Assembly: GCF_005576615.1 (NCBI RefSeq)
Contig: NZ_CP040330.1
Coordinates: forward strand, 372,001-436,000
From: Natrinema versiforme
GTDB taxonomy: Archaea > Halobacteriota > Halobacteria > Halobacteriales > Natrialbaceae
Length of the DNA stretch: 64,000 nucleotides
Direction: 5' to 3'
In this document: one piece after another, positions 8,578 through 16,815 of the stretch
How the letters are laid out: each line of letters starts with the position of its first letter
Numbering within the stretch: the stretch's first letter is position 1
Notes under the pieces: generated by a model
The model's input: the letters and a program-made list of their open reading frames with translations, nothing else
What the model was told of the DNA's origin: nothing
The model's database searches: none
Made by a program: the position numbers and the translations under genes

Positions 8578-8663
8578 ACGTCAGATCGGCGGAACAGTCC
8601 GGTGCTTGCAAGTTCTGTCTGTCTCTCATCGACTCGCGAACACCGCGGGAGGGTCGCGTTCGC

Positions 8664-8705
8664 CGCCGTCACAACGGCGTATTGACTATCACGTCAGTCG
8701 ATAGT
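8664..8705. promoter_or_regulatory. Two short inverted repeats between divergent genes
   Basis: CGCCGT/ACGGCG (8664-8669, 8674-8679) and ACTATC/GATAGT (8685-8690, 8700-8705; followed by four more T) lie in the shared upstream region of the membrane protein and the M32 carboxypeptidase. They could be operator sites; the second could also end a transcript. Confidence 0.35.
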
Positions 8706-8798
8706 TTTTGCGACTCGAGTGGCTGCTGTCGGTGACCGTCCGCGCTCGAGTCGCCGGAACCACGACGTTGATACCGCTTCCGGGCCAACGGTACGTCT

Positions 8799-10355
8799 AT
8801 GGCGACCGATCAGGCCCAGAGCGATGCGAGCGAGGCCGACACCTACGAGCAGTTCGAAGACCGAGTCCGACGTATCTCGAATATCGGGAACGCCGCCGGC
8901 ATCCTGCAGTGGGATCAGGAGGTCGTGATGCCCGACGACGGCACCCCGGCCCGCGCACAGCAGCTCTCGGCGCTGTCCTCGATCAGCCACGAACTCCTGA
9001 CCGCCGACGAGACCGGCGACCTGCTCGAGGAACTGGAGGGGGACGAGAGCGGCGAAACCCAAAGCAGTGATCTCGAGGGCGAGCAGGCCGCGGTCGTCCG
9101 CGAGATCCGCCGGAAATACGACCGCGAGACGAGCGTCCCGCAGGACCTCGTCGAGGAAATTTCGGCGACGGCGTCGAACGCCCATCCGAAGTGGAAGCAG
9201 GCCCGAGAGGAGGACGACTTCGATCACTTCGCACCGACCCTCGAGAAACTGGTCGAATTGAAGCGCGAGTACGCCGAGCACATCGATCCCGACGCCGACC
9301 CCTACGCCGTTCTCTTCGCGGACTACGAACCCTACATCGACCTCGAGACGGCCGAACGGGTCTTAGAGCGATTGCGGGAGAACCTGGTGCCGCTGATCGA
9401 TGCCGTTCAGGATAGTGACGCGGACCTCACTACGGGCGCCTTCGCGGGCGAGTTCGACGACGACGATCAGGAGGCCCTCGCGCGGGACGTGCTCGATTCG
9501 CTGGGCTACGACTGGGACCGCGGTCGGCTCGACACTGCACCGCATCCGTTCTCCTCGGGCACGCAGTTCGATGCTCGCGTGACCACCCGCTTCGAGGAGG
9601 ACGATCTCTTGGGCTCGATCACGTCGACCATCCACGAGTTCGGCCACGCGAACTACACGCAGGGGCTGCCCGACGAGGGCTACGGCACGCCGCTCGGCGA
9701 AGCGCGGGACCTCTCGGTCCACGAGTCCCAGTCCCGCCTCTGGGAGAACCACGTCGGGCGCTCCCGGCCCTTCTGGGAGCACTTCCTGCCGATCGCCCGC
9801 GAGCGCTTCCCCGAACTCGAGGACGTCACCCCCGAGGAGGCCTACGAGGCCGCGAATCAGGTCCACGACGACAACCTCATCCGGGTCGAGGCGGACGAGC
9901 TCACCTACCACCTCCACATCGTGATCCGGTTCGAGATCGAACGCGATCTGATCCGGGGCGACCTCGAGGTCTCGGCGGTCCCCGAGGTCTGGAACGACAA
10001 GTACGAGGAGTACCTCGGCGTGCGCCCGGAGACCGACGCGGAGGGCTGCCTGCAGGACATCCACTGGTCCCACGGCGACTTCGGCTACTTCTCGACGTAC
10101 TCGCTGGGCTCGGTGCTCGCGGCGCAGTTGTACGCCGCTGCCGAGGACGACCGCGGCCCCTTCGACGACCAGATCCGCGAGGGCGAGTTCGACGAACTCA
10201 ACGGCTGGCTCCGCGAGAATATCCACCAGCACGGCAAACGGTACGTCACGCCCGACCTGATCGAGAACGCAACCGGCGACGGGCTGACCGCCGACTACTT
10301 CCTCGAGTACGTCGAGTCGAAGTACGGCGAGTTGTACGACCTCGAAGACTACTGA
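8799..10355 (+). CDS. Thermostable-type carboxypeptidase, M32 family (Taq-like)
   Basis: This 518-residue zinc carboxypeptidase removes C-terminal residues from peptides in the cytoplasm. The HEXXH motif is in STIHEFGHANY and the conserved HESQSR block follows (VHESQSRLWENHVGR). DDNLIRVEADE and YHLHIVIRFE, also typical of M32, come later. Length is normal (about 500) and the C-terminus ends properly at YGELYDLEDY. With the M20, M3 and M48 peptidases nearby it fits a peptide-scavenging lifestyle, although the genes are not in one operon. The start follows a weak TATA-like TTGATACC. Confidence 0.95.
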   Translation: MATDQAQSDASEADTYEQFEDRVRRISNIGNAAGILQWDQEVVMPDDGTPARAQQLSALSSISHELLTADETGDLLEELEGDESGETQSSDLEGEQAAVVREIRRKYDRETSVPQDLVEEISATASNAHPKWKQAREEDDFDHFAPTLEKLVELKREYAEHIDPDADPYAVLFADYEPYIDLETAERVLERLRENLVPLIDAVQDSDADLTTGAFAGEFDDDDQEALARDVLDSLGYDWDRGRLDTAPHPFSSGTQFDARVTTRFEEDDLLGSITSTIHEFGHANYTQGLPDEGYGTPLGEARDLSVHESQSRLWENHVGRSRPFWEHFLPIARERFPELEDVTPEEAYEAANQVHDDNLIRVEADELTYHLHIVIRFEIERDLIRGDLEVSAVPEVWNDKYEEYLGVRPETDAEGCLQDIHWSHGDFGYFSTYSLGSVLAAQLYAAAEDDRGPFDDQIREGEFDELNGWLRENIHQHGKRYVTPDLIENATGDGLTADYFLEYVESKYGELYDLEDY

Positions 10356-10449
10356 GCGCCGCTCGCTCGGTCGCCGTTTCTCCGCGATCGTCAGCGAGAC
10401 CGTTCCGCGACCCTCGTTTTTAGGGTTGATGCCGACCTATTGGCCGACG

Positions 10450-11193
10450 ATGTCCGACTCACTCGAGCAGGGAACGGCGATCGTCACGGGCGCGAGTTCC
10501 GGCATCGGCGCGGCGACCTGTCGCGAACTCGCGGGCGCGGGCGCCAACCTCGTTCTCGCGGCACGCAGCGAAGACCGACTGCGGGAACTCGCCGACGACC
10601 TCGAGGCGACCCACGACGTCGAGACGCTGGTCGTCCCGACGAACGTCCGGGAGGAAGACGACGTCGACGCGCTCATCGAAGAGACCGTCGATGAGTTCGG
10701 CGGGATCGACGTGCTGGTGAACAACGCGGGACTGGGCCGGGGCAGCGAGGTCGAATCGCTGTCGACCGACGACTACGAGACGATGCAGGAGACGAACGTC
10801 GACGGCGTCTTCTACGCCACGCGGGCGGCGATCCCCCACGTCCGCGAACGCGACGGCCACTTGATCTTCGTCGGCAGTTTCGCCGGCCGCCACCCGCGAC
10901 CGGCTAACCCCGTCTACGCGGCCACGAAGTGGTGGGTTCGGGGCTTCGCCAAGAGCCTCGCGGCCCAGATCGGCGACGCCGACGTCGGGGTCACGATCGT
11001 CAACCCGGCCGAGGTGCGCTCCGAGTTCGAGACCCCCGACGGCGAGACGTTCGCCGAACGGTACGACGAGGACGAGGCGAGCGACCCCGCGGAGATCGCC
11101 GCCGCGATCCGCTTCGCCGCGAGTCAGGACCACTCGAGCGTGAGCGAACTCGATATCAACCCGCGAGAGAAATTCGCCGAGACGTTCCACTGA
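10450..11193 (+). CDS. Short-chain dehydrogenase/reductase
   Basis: This 247-residue classical SDR, an NAD(P)-dependent alcohol/ketone oxidoreductase of unknown substrate, shows TGASSGIG for the cofactor Rossmann loop, the NNAG motif and the catalytic Tyr/Lys in VYAATKWWVRG. It resembles the YdfG/serine-dehydrogenase-like branch. I chose the ATG at 10450 rather than the in-frame ATG at 10426 because the SDR fold begins within a few residues and a T-rich TATA-like stretch (CGTTTTTAGG) lies 25-40 bases before it. Confidence 0.92.
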   Translation: MSDSLEQGTAIVTGASSGIGAATCRELAGAGANLVLAARSEDRLRELADDLEATHDVETLVVPTNVREEDDVDALIEETVDEFGGIDVLVNNAGLGRGSEVESLSTDDYETMQETNVDGVFYATRAAIPHVRERDGHLIFVGSFAGRHPRPANPVYAATKWWVRGFAKSLAAQIGDADVGVTIVNPAEVRSEFETPDGETFAERYDEDEASDPAEIAAAIRFAASQDHSSVSELDINPREKFAETFH

Positions 11194-11288
11194 GCGGTAC
11201 GGATCGGCCGACGGACCCCCGAGACACGTAAAAGGAGGTTGGAATTGCCGGGTCTGGACTCACCCGTCCCGGGCACCCTCCCTCGAGT

Positions 11289-11786
11289 ATGCGAGTATCC
11301 ATTCCCGGCGCTCCGGGCGTGTACTTCGACACTGACGCAGAATCGCCGGCGATCAACGTCGCCCTGACCGCCGCCGGGCGGCGGGCGCCGAAACCGCAGG
11401 GGTACGCCATTCAGGCCCTGCCCTACCTCTGGTCGTTCGACGTCGACCTGCAGGAGGTCCCGACCGACCACCCGATCCAGTACCTCCATCCGGAGGGCGC
11501 ACGGAGCCTGGGCGAGATTTCGCCCCAGCGCGGCGTCCGCGAGGCCGGCACCGAACTCGAGTCGGTGCTGCGCTTCGTCTGGTCGGTCAACGAGGAAGTC
11601 GAGTCGGCGACGACCCGCCTCCTCGGGGCCGGGCCCGCGTCCGAAAAGGAGGGCGTGACCATCGAGATTCAGGAGGGCCAGGTCGGCGTCGGCGGGTCGG
11701 AACTCGAGACCGACGAGTTCGACATCGACCAGACCGCTGTCGACGACGCCGAGGGGGACGAGTTCGATACCGGCGACGAACTGTGA
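11289..11786 (+). CDS. Conserved haloarchaeal protein of unknown function
   Basis: The protein has 165 residues and no membrane segments. The front half is ordered and begins MRVSIPGAPGVYFD; the last 40 residues are very acidic (DETDEFDIDQT-type text). The sequence looks like a conserved haloarchaeal soluble protein, but I cannot name the family or see an active-site motif. ACGTAAAAGG about 60 bases before the start could be its promoter. It follows the SDR by 95 bases. Confidence 0.7.
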   Translation: MRVSIPGAPGVYFDTDAESPAINVALTAAGRRAPKPQGYAIQALPYLWSFDVDLQEVPTDHPIQYLHPEGARSLGEISPQRGVREAGTELESVLRFVWSVNEEVESATTRLLGAGPASEKEGVTIEIQEGQVGVGGSELETDEFDIDQTAVDDAEGDEFDTGDEL

Positions 11787-11906
11787 GTCGCCACCGATAG
11801 CGCCGCCGAACGGCTCCCGGTGACTGTTTCGTTTGCGAGCTGTGATTCCGGCTGCCAACCCGAATCGAAGTCGCGTTCGTAGAAAATACCGAACCGGTAC
11901 CGCAAG

Positions 11907-11915
11907 AAATTTATC
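11907..11915 (+). promoter_or_regulatory. TATA box before a small membrane protein gene
   Basis: AAATTTATC lies 23-31 bases before the ATG at 11938, supporting expression of that very short gene. Confidence 0.6.
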
Positions 11916-11937
11916 CGGCTAATCACACCGATCGATA

Positions 11938-12102
11938 ATGGTCGGTGCTGCCCTCCAGCGGTTCGCGATACTTGTGGTGCTACTGGGTGGGTTTCTCGAA
12001 CTGAGTTCGAAGAGGACCGGCATCGGATTCATGCTGTTTGCCGCCCTCATCGGCGTCATCGGCCTCGCTATCGAACTCTTGTCGGAGGAACTCGAGCAGT
12101 AG
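11938..12102 (+). CDS. 54-residue membrane microprotein
   Basis: A short frame from ATG to TAG encodes 54 residues with two predicted membrane helices (FAILVVLLGGFLEL and GFMLFAALIGVIGLAIELL) and an acidic tail (SEELEQ). A clear TATA box at 11907-11915 and codon use like its neighbours support a real gene. The function is unknown. It sits just upstream of the HtpX-like protease, which has its own TATA box, so the two are probably separate transcripts. Confidence 0.7.
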   Translation: MVGAALQRFAILVVLLGGFLELSSKRTGIGFMLFAALIGVIGLAIELLSEELEQ

Positions 12103-12127
12103 CTCCCGGAAACGTATCTCCGACAAC

Positions 12128-12136
12128 ATTTTAATT
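12128..12136 (+). promoter_or_regulatory. TATA box of the HtpX-like gene
   Basis: ATTTTAATT lies 22-30 bases before the ATG at 12158. It fixes that start over an ATG 40 codons upstream. Confidence 0.6.
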
Positions 12137-12157
12137 CGTCACTCGGAGTCAACGACT

Positions 12158-13135
12158 ATGGGCGCAATCCCGATCGGTCTCCGCGTGCGAATGGTCGCCG
12201 CCGTCCTCGGACTCGCGGTCGTCACGCTCGGACTGCTCGCGGGGGTCTGGGCCGTGTTCTACGGCGTGCTCTCGTTTCTCGGGTTCGCGCTCGCATCCCA
12301 CGTCGCGTCCGTCACCACCGCCGGGACGCTGGTGACGATCGGGTATCTCGAGTACAGACACCTCGAGACGATTGAGCGGCTTGCGGACGCCCACCCGGTG
12401 GATCGGGAGACGGCACCGGAGCTGTACGAGACGACGACCCGGGTCGCGGCCCAGCTCGGGGTCCCCGTGCCGACGATCGCCGTCTCGGAGCGGGACGCCC
12501 CCGAAGCGCTGGCCGTCGGCTTCCGACCGGAGTCGGTGCATCTGGTGCTCTCGCTGGGGACGATCAACGCGCTCGAGGGGCAAGCGGAACTGGAGGCGGT
12601 GATCGCACATGAACTCGCCCACGTCAGAAACCGCGATGCGATGATCATGACGGCCGTTTCGCTGCCCGTCGTGCTCGCCGACGGGCTGGGGTCGCGGATT
12701 AACCGGATCGAGAACCCCGGCTGGGCCGCGATCGTCACCGTCCCGCTGGGGTTTCTGTCGGCAGGCGTTCAGATCGTCGGGCGCACGATAACGGCCCGTC
12801 TCTCCCGGGTCAGGGAGCGAGCGGCGGATCGAGCCGCCGCGGAGGTGACCGGCTCGCCCGCCGCGCTCGCCAGTGCGCTCCGGCGGTTAGATCGGGAGAT
12901 TGCGGACACGCCGACTCGAGACCTCCGCGACGCGTCGGGCGTCTCCTCGTTGTCGATCATCTCGCTCGAGCCGTCCGAGCCCGAAAAGATCATGCTCGGC
13001 CCCGAGGGCGACACCGAGCCGTCGTACTGGGCGCTTCGAAAACGGCTCCACCGGCTCGAGCGCTACCTCTTCGAAACGCACCCGCCGACGGACGAACGGC
13101 TCGACGCGTTGGCGGCGCTCGAGCGCGAGCGGTAG
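12158..13135 (+). CDS. htpX: M48 family membrane metalloprotease (HtpX-like)
   Basis: This 325-residue zinc protease acts in the cell membrane and is thought to clear damaged membrane proteins. Two N-terminal helices (MVAAVLGLAVVTLGLLAGVW and the following hydrophobic stretch) precede the catalytic domain with HEXXH in VIAHELAHVRN. Further helices follow around MTAVSLPVVLADGLG and the third zinc ligand region ERAADRAAAEV. In bacteria HtpX backs up FtsH; here no stress-gene neighbour is present. The TATA box at 12128-12136 and the lack of family similarity before residue 1 set the start. Confidence 0.92.
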   Translation: MGAIPIGLRVRMVAAVLGLAVVTLGLLAGVWAVFYGVLSFLGFALASHVASVTTAGTLVTIGYLEYRHLETIERLADAHPVDRETAPELYETTTRVAAQLGVPVPTIAVSERDAPEALAVGFRPESVHLVLSLGTINALEGQAELEAVIAHELAHVRNRDAMIMTAVSLPVVLADGLGSRINRIENPGWAAIVTVPLGFLSAGVQIVGRTITARLSRVRERAADRAAAEVTGSPAALASALRRLDREIADTPTRDLRDASGVSSLSIISLEPSEPEKIMLGPEGDTEPSYWALRKRLHRLERYLFETHPPTDERLDALAALERER

Positions 13136-13253
13136 CCTGTCGATCCGACGACCGGGTCGCCGCAACCCAACGCCTCGAACGGAGCGCCGCGAACCGCCGC
13201 CGGGACACAGCGAACCGTATAACACGCTGGCCCCGCTGGATCGACTCGAGACC

Positions 13254-14090
13254 ATGCCACTGCGCGCGTTCCGGATCGCCTACGACGGGACGGACTACCG
13301 CGGCTTCCAGCGCCAGCCCGACGTTGCGACCGTCGAGGACGCGATCTTCGATTCGCTCCGCGCGCTCGACATCCTCGAGCCCGATGCCGACAAGCCCGCG
13401 GGCTACGCCGCCGCCGGCCGCACCGACGCGGGCGTTTCCGCGCTCGCCCAGACGATCGCGCTCGAGGCCCCTGACTGGCTCGCGCCGCGAGCGCTGAACG
13501 CCGAACTCCCTGCCGATGTCCGTGCGTGGGCGGCCGCCGAGGCGCCGGACGGGTTCCACGCGACCCACCACGCGAGCCGCCGAGAGTACACGTATCACCT
13601 GTACGCGCCGGTCGCCGACGGAGCGCCCGCTCCGCCGGCCGTCGACGACGACCGCTTCCGCGCGGCCTGCGAGGCGCTGTCCGGGACTCACGATATCCAC
13701 AACCTGACGCCGGACGATCGCAATACCGAGCGCTCGCTGTCCCTCGCGGCTCGCCGCGACGGCGACTACCTCGTCGTCACCGCCAGTGCCGGCGGCTTCG
13801 CTCGAGAACTCGTCCGGCGGCTCGTTTCGTTGGCTCGCGCGGTCGGCACCGGCGAATCGCCGCTCGAAAAAGTCGATCGCGTCCTCGAGCCCGAACCGTT
13901 GCCCGGCCACGAGGGAGTCGCGCCCGCGCCACCGGAGCCGCTCGTGCTGACCGAGGTGGACTACCCCGATCTCGCCTTCGAGATCGACGACGACGCGGCC
14001 GCGAGCGCTCGAGCGGTGTTCAACCGCCGTCGCGTCGATCGCCGAACGGGGGCCCGCGTCGCCGGACAGGTGGCCGACGGGATGCGCTGA
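13254..14090 (+). CDS. truA: tRNA pseudouridine(38-40) synthase
   Basis: The 278-residue enzyme converts uridine to pseudouridine in the anticodon stem-loop of tRNAs. The catalytic aspartate lies in GRTDAGVSALAQ. The N-terminal RIAYDGTDYRGFQRQP and SRREYTYHLY are typical TruA blocks. The ATG at 13254 gives the canonical N-terminus MPLRAFRIAYDG; longer frames are artefacts. The C-terminal 70 residues are a less conserved haloarchaeal extension. The gene follows htpX by 118 bases. Confidence 0.95.
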   Translation: MPLRAFRIAYDGTDYRGFQRQPDVATVEDAIFDSLRALDILEPDADKPAGYAAAGRTDAGVSALAQTIALEAPDWLAPRALNAELPADVRAWAAAEAPDGFHATHHASRREYTYHLYAPVADGAPAPPAVDDDRFRAACEALSGTHDIHNLTPDDRNTERSLSLAARRDGDYLVVTASAGGFARELVRRLVSLARAVGTGESPLEKVDRVLEPEPLPGHEGVAPAPPEPLVLTEVDYPDLAFEIDDDAAASARAVFNRRRVDRRTGARVAGQVADGMR

Positions 14091-14172
14091 TCGGTACGGC
14101 TCTCGACTCGAGCGATCCCGTCGTCCGAACCGCAGAGGAGCGTTTTTCACGGCCGCGGACACACGTCGGCGC

Positions 14173-14409
14173 ATGGAACTCTCACCGGAGGAGTACGGTG
14201 CCTACTGGCGCGCCTCGAGCCGCGTTTCCGCCGGACTCCTCGTGATCTTCTTCGGCCTTCGTCTCACGTCGCCGCTGCGGAGCCACCCCGAGATCGGCGC
14301 GTCCGCCCTCGGCGTCGTGTTGCTCGTCATGCTCGTCCTCGCCGGGACGTTTGTCGCGATGCTCGGCGTCGCCCGCGTCGTCCGGACCGCGGTCGACGCG
14401 GAGACCTAG
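14173..14409 (+). CDS. Small conserved membrane protein
   Basis: The protein has 78 residues: a short charged N-terminus (MELSPEEYGAYWRASSRVS) and two membrane helices (AGLLVIFFGLRL and ALGVVLLVMLVLAGTFVAMLG). No motif or family is recognised. It converges on the permease gene. Confidence 0.65.
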   Translation: MELSPEEYGAYWRASSRVSAGLLVIFFGLRLTSPLRSHPEIGASALGVVLLVMLVLAGTFVAMLGVARVVRTAVDAET

Positions 14410-14504
14410 GCCTGGCTTCGCGAGTTCGCGGCCGGGCGACAAAAGAGCGGGCCGGCAAGCCGACGGCCGGCGGGTGTGGTCGAGCGAGCGGCGGTGAGTG
14501 CGTC

Positions 14505-15914
14505 TCAGTCGTCGGTGGGGCCGACGGCCGCGGCGTCGGCGTCTGCATCCGCGTCCGAGTCGGCGGGTCGGGCGTCGAACAGCGGACTCTGTTCGCCGGG
14601 AACGAACGTGTTGAGCGCCAGCGCGGACAGCGCGGTGACGATGACCGGCTGACCGAAGAACGTTTCGGCGGCGTTCGGAAGCCCCGAGAGCGCCTCGGGC
14701 GTGGTCGCGATGCCGAGTCCGAGACCGAGCGAGACGGCGACGACGACCGTGTTCCGGCGGTCGAGGTCGGCGTTCGTGATGACCAGCCGGAAGCCGCTGG
14801 CTGCGACCATGCCGGCCATGAGCAAGACCGCACCGCCGAAGACCGCACTGGGGATCGTCGTGACGGCCGCGCCAACCTTCGGGCTCAGCCCGAGGACGGC
14901 GAGGAAGACGCCGCCGATGCCGACGACGTGCCGGCTCATCACGCCGGTGAAGTTGACGATGCCGACGTTCTGGGAGAAGGAGGTGATCGGGAACGCGCCG
15001 AAGACGGCGCCGATCGAACTCAGCAGACCGTCGTTGAACAGCCCGCCGCGGAACTCCTCGTTCGTCGGATTGCGCCCCTCGGCGGCCGTGACGCCGGACA
15101 TGTCGCCGACGGTCTCCATCGAGGAGACGAGAAAGAGGACGGCGAACGTGGCGATCGCGATCGGCTCGAACTCGAAGCCGAACCGGGTGGGCGACGGCAG
15201 CGCGATCCAGGCGGCGTCGCCGACGGCCGAGAAGTCGACGAGCTCGAGGCCGGTGGTGAACGTGAGGGCGAGGGCGGCCGCGTAACCGACGCCGATCGCG
15301 ACGAGTACGGACAGCAGTCGCGTGACGCCGCGCGTGAACATGTTGAGACCGACGGCAATCGCGAGGACGAGCCCGGCGAGGCCGATGTGGTGGAGCGCGC
15401 CGAAGTCGGCGGCGTCGGCCCCACCGGCGGCGTAGTCCATCGCGACGGGCACGAGGTAGAGGCCGATGATGACGACGACGAGGCCGGTCACCAGCGGCGG
15501 GAAGAAGGGTTTGATTCGCTTGAATTGCCAGCCGATGAGGCCTTCGACGGCAAAGCCCGTGACGAGGATCGCGCCGAACACTGCGGCCATCCCGAAGTCC
15601 GCGCCGATCGAGATCGACGCGCCCACGAAGGTGAAACTCGAGCCCATGACGATCGGCAGGCGCGCGCCGACCGGGCCGACGGTGTAGGCCTGGACGATCG
15701 TCGCCAGCCCGGAGAACAGGAGGACCATCTGAACGATGTAGGCCGTGTCCGTCGGATCGAGTCCGACTCCGCCCGCGACGACGTACGCCACCGCCGTCGC
15801 CGGCACGATCATCACCGCGACGTGTTGCAAGCCGAGCAGAATCGATTTCGGCAACGGCGGTTTGTCGTCGACGCCGTACTCGAGTTGGATGCCCCCGTCA
15901 GTCTCGTTCGACAT
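14505..15914 (-). CDS. NCS2-family xanthine/uracil permease
   Basis: This 469-residue transporter imports a purine or pyrimidine base, probably with a proton or sodium ion. It has the QH motif in LLGLQHVAVM, about 12-14 hydrophobic segments, SSMETVGDMSG (substrate-binding segment 8 area) and SFSQNVGIVNFTG (segment 10 signature). The C-terminus is a haloarchaeal acidic tail with alternating D and A. It lies directly downstream of hpt on the same strand, so uptake and salvage of a base are plausibly linked. The 184-base gap contains a TATA-like TTTTTGTATTT (minus strand, 15940-15950), suggesting its own promoter. The start at 15914 fits that. Confidence 0.92.
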   Translation of the reverse strand: MSNETDGGIQLEYGVDDKPPLPKSILLGLQHVAVMIVPATAVAYVVAGGVGLDPTDTAYIVQMVLLFSGLATIVQAYTVGPVGARLPIVMGSSFTFVGASISIGADFGMAAVFGAILVTGFAVEGLIGWQFKRIKPFFPPLVTGLVVVIIGLYLVPVAMDYAAGGADAADFGALHHIGLAGLVLAIAVGLNMFTRGVTRLLSVLVAIGVGYAAALALTFTTGLELVDFSAVGDAAWIALPSPTRFGFEFEPIAIATFAVLFLVSSMETVGDMSGVTAAEGRNPTNEEFRGGLFNDGLLSSIGAVFGAFPITSFSQNVGIVNFTGVMSRHVVGIGGVFLAVLGLSPKVGAAVTTIPSAVFGGAVLLMAGMVAASGFRLVITNADLDRRNTVVVAVSLGLGLGIATTPEALSGLPNAAETFFGQPVIVTALSALALNTFVPGEQSPLFDARPADSDADADADAAAVGPTDD

Positions 15915-15939
15915 ACTATACCCACCCCGTAGCGAATCG

Positions 15940-15950
15940 AAATACAAAAA
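15940..15950 (-). promoter_or_regulatory. TATA-like promoter of the base permease
   Basis: TTTTTGTATTT on the minus strand, 26-36 bases before the start at 15914. A second AT-rich run (GATTATAGTT on the minus strand) lies further upstream. Confidence 0.5.
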
Positions 15951-16098
15951 GTCTCGTATATGCGCTCATCGAGCGGCGTTCCGGGGGCAACTATAATCAC
16001 AATCGTGCATACTTTTCGAGGAACGCGATTCGACACCGTGGCTGTCCGGCGATTCCGTCGAGACGAAAACGGGAGACGAACGAGCGTCGTTCAGTCGG

Positions 16099-16644
16099 TC
16101 AGTGAATCGTTACCTCGCCGTTCTCGACCGTGATGTCGACGAGGCTCGTGGCGTCGTACTCCGTGTCGTCGAGCGCCGAGTCGCCGACCTTCCGTAACAC
16201 GACGACGATGTCGACAATTTCGGCCCCGATACCGTCGAGCGCGTCGCAGATCGCCGCCAGCGTTCCGCCGGTCGAGAGCATGTCGTCGACGATCACTACG
16301 CGGTCGCCGTCCTCGACGTCGTTGATGTACATTTCCGACTCCGAGTAGCCCGTCTCCTGGTGTAACGAGACCTCGCCCTCGAGCCCGTAGGGCCGCTTGC
16401 GAATAACGACGAGCGGGATGTCGGTCTGGAGCGAGAGCGCGGTCGCGAGGTGGATCCCCATCGCCTCGGGTGCGATGATCTTGTCGACGTCCAGATCCGC
16501 GGTTTGCATCACCTCGGTCACGACTTCCCGCAACAGGGCGGGATCGAGCCGCGGCACGCCGTTGCTGATCGGGTGGACGAGGTACTCGTATCCGTCCTTA
16601 TCGATGATCGGTGCGTCGTCCAACGACTCGAGGAGTTTCTCCAT
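16099..16644 (-). CDS. hpt: Hypoxanthine/guanine phosphoribosyltransferase
   Basis: This 181-residue type I phosphoribosyltransferase makes IMP/GMP from free purine base and PRPP. The PRPP-binding loop [13 protein letters not shown] is intact and [13 protein letters not shown] precedes it. The size and N-terminus ([18 protein letters not shown]) match archaeal Hpt. Bacterial-type HPRTs and adenine or orotate PRTases are close relatives, so base preference is inferred. It lies upstream of an NCS2 permease on the same strand, consistent with salvage. The much longer frame starting near 18195 is only the antisense of pepF. Confidence 0.9.
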   Translation of the reverse strand: MEKLLESLDDAPIIDKDGYEYLVHPISNGVPRLDPALLREVVTEVMQTADLDVDKIIAPEAMGIHLATALSLQTDIPLVVIRKRPYGLEGEVSLHQETGYSESEMYINDVEDGDRVVIVDDMLSTGGTLAAICDALDGIGAEIVDIVVVLRKVGDSALDDTEYDATSLVDITVENGEVTIH

Positions 16645-16784
16645 GCTGCGGCTTCGGAAATCGGAGTGAAAAGCGGTTCGCTCTTTCGGTTCCGACCGCC
16701 CGCCGTATTCGATAGCCGATCCGACCGCTGTCGCGGTCGCTCGGAGCCGAACTCCTCGGTAACGCGGATGACATCGTCCGATAC

Positions 16785-16793
16785 CCTTTACCA
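16785..16793 (+). promoter_or_regulatory. TATA box of pepF
   Basis: CCTTTACCA, 23-31 bases before the ATG at 16816, in the divergent hpt/pepF region. Confidence 0.5.
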
Positions 16794-16815
16794 TCTTCGT
16801 TCCGAAATTCGGGCC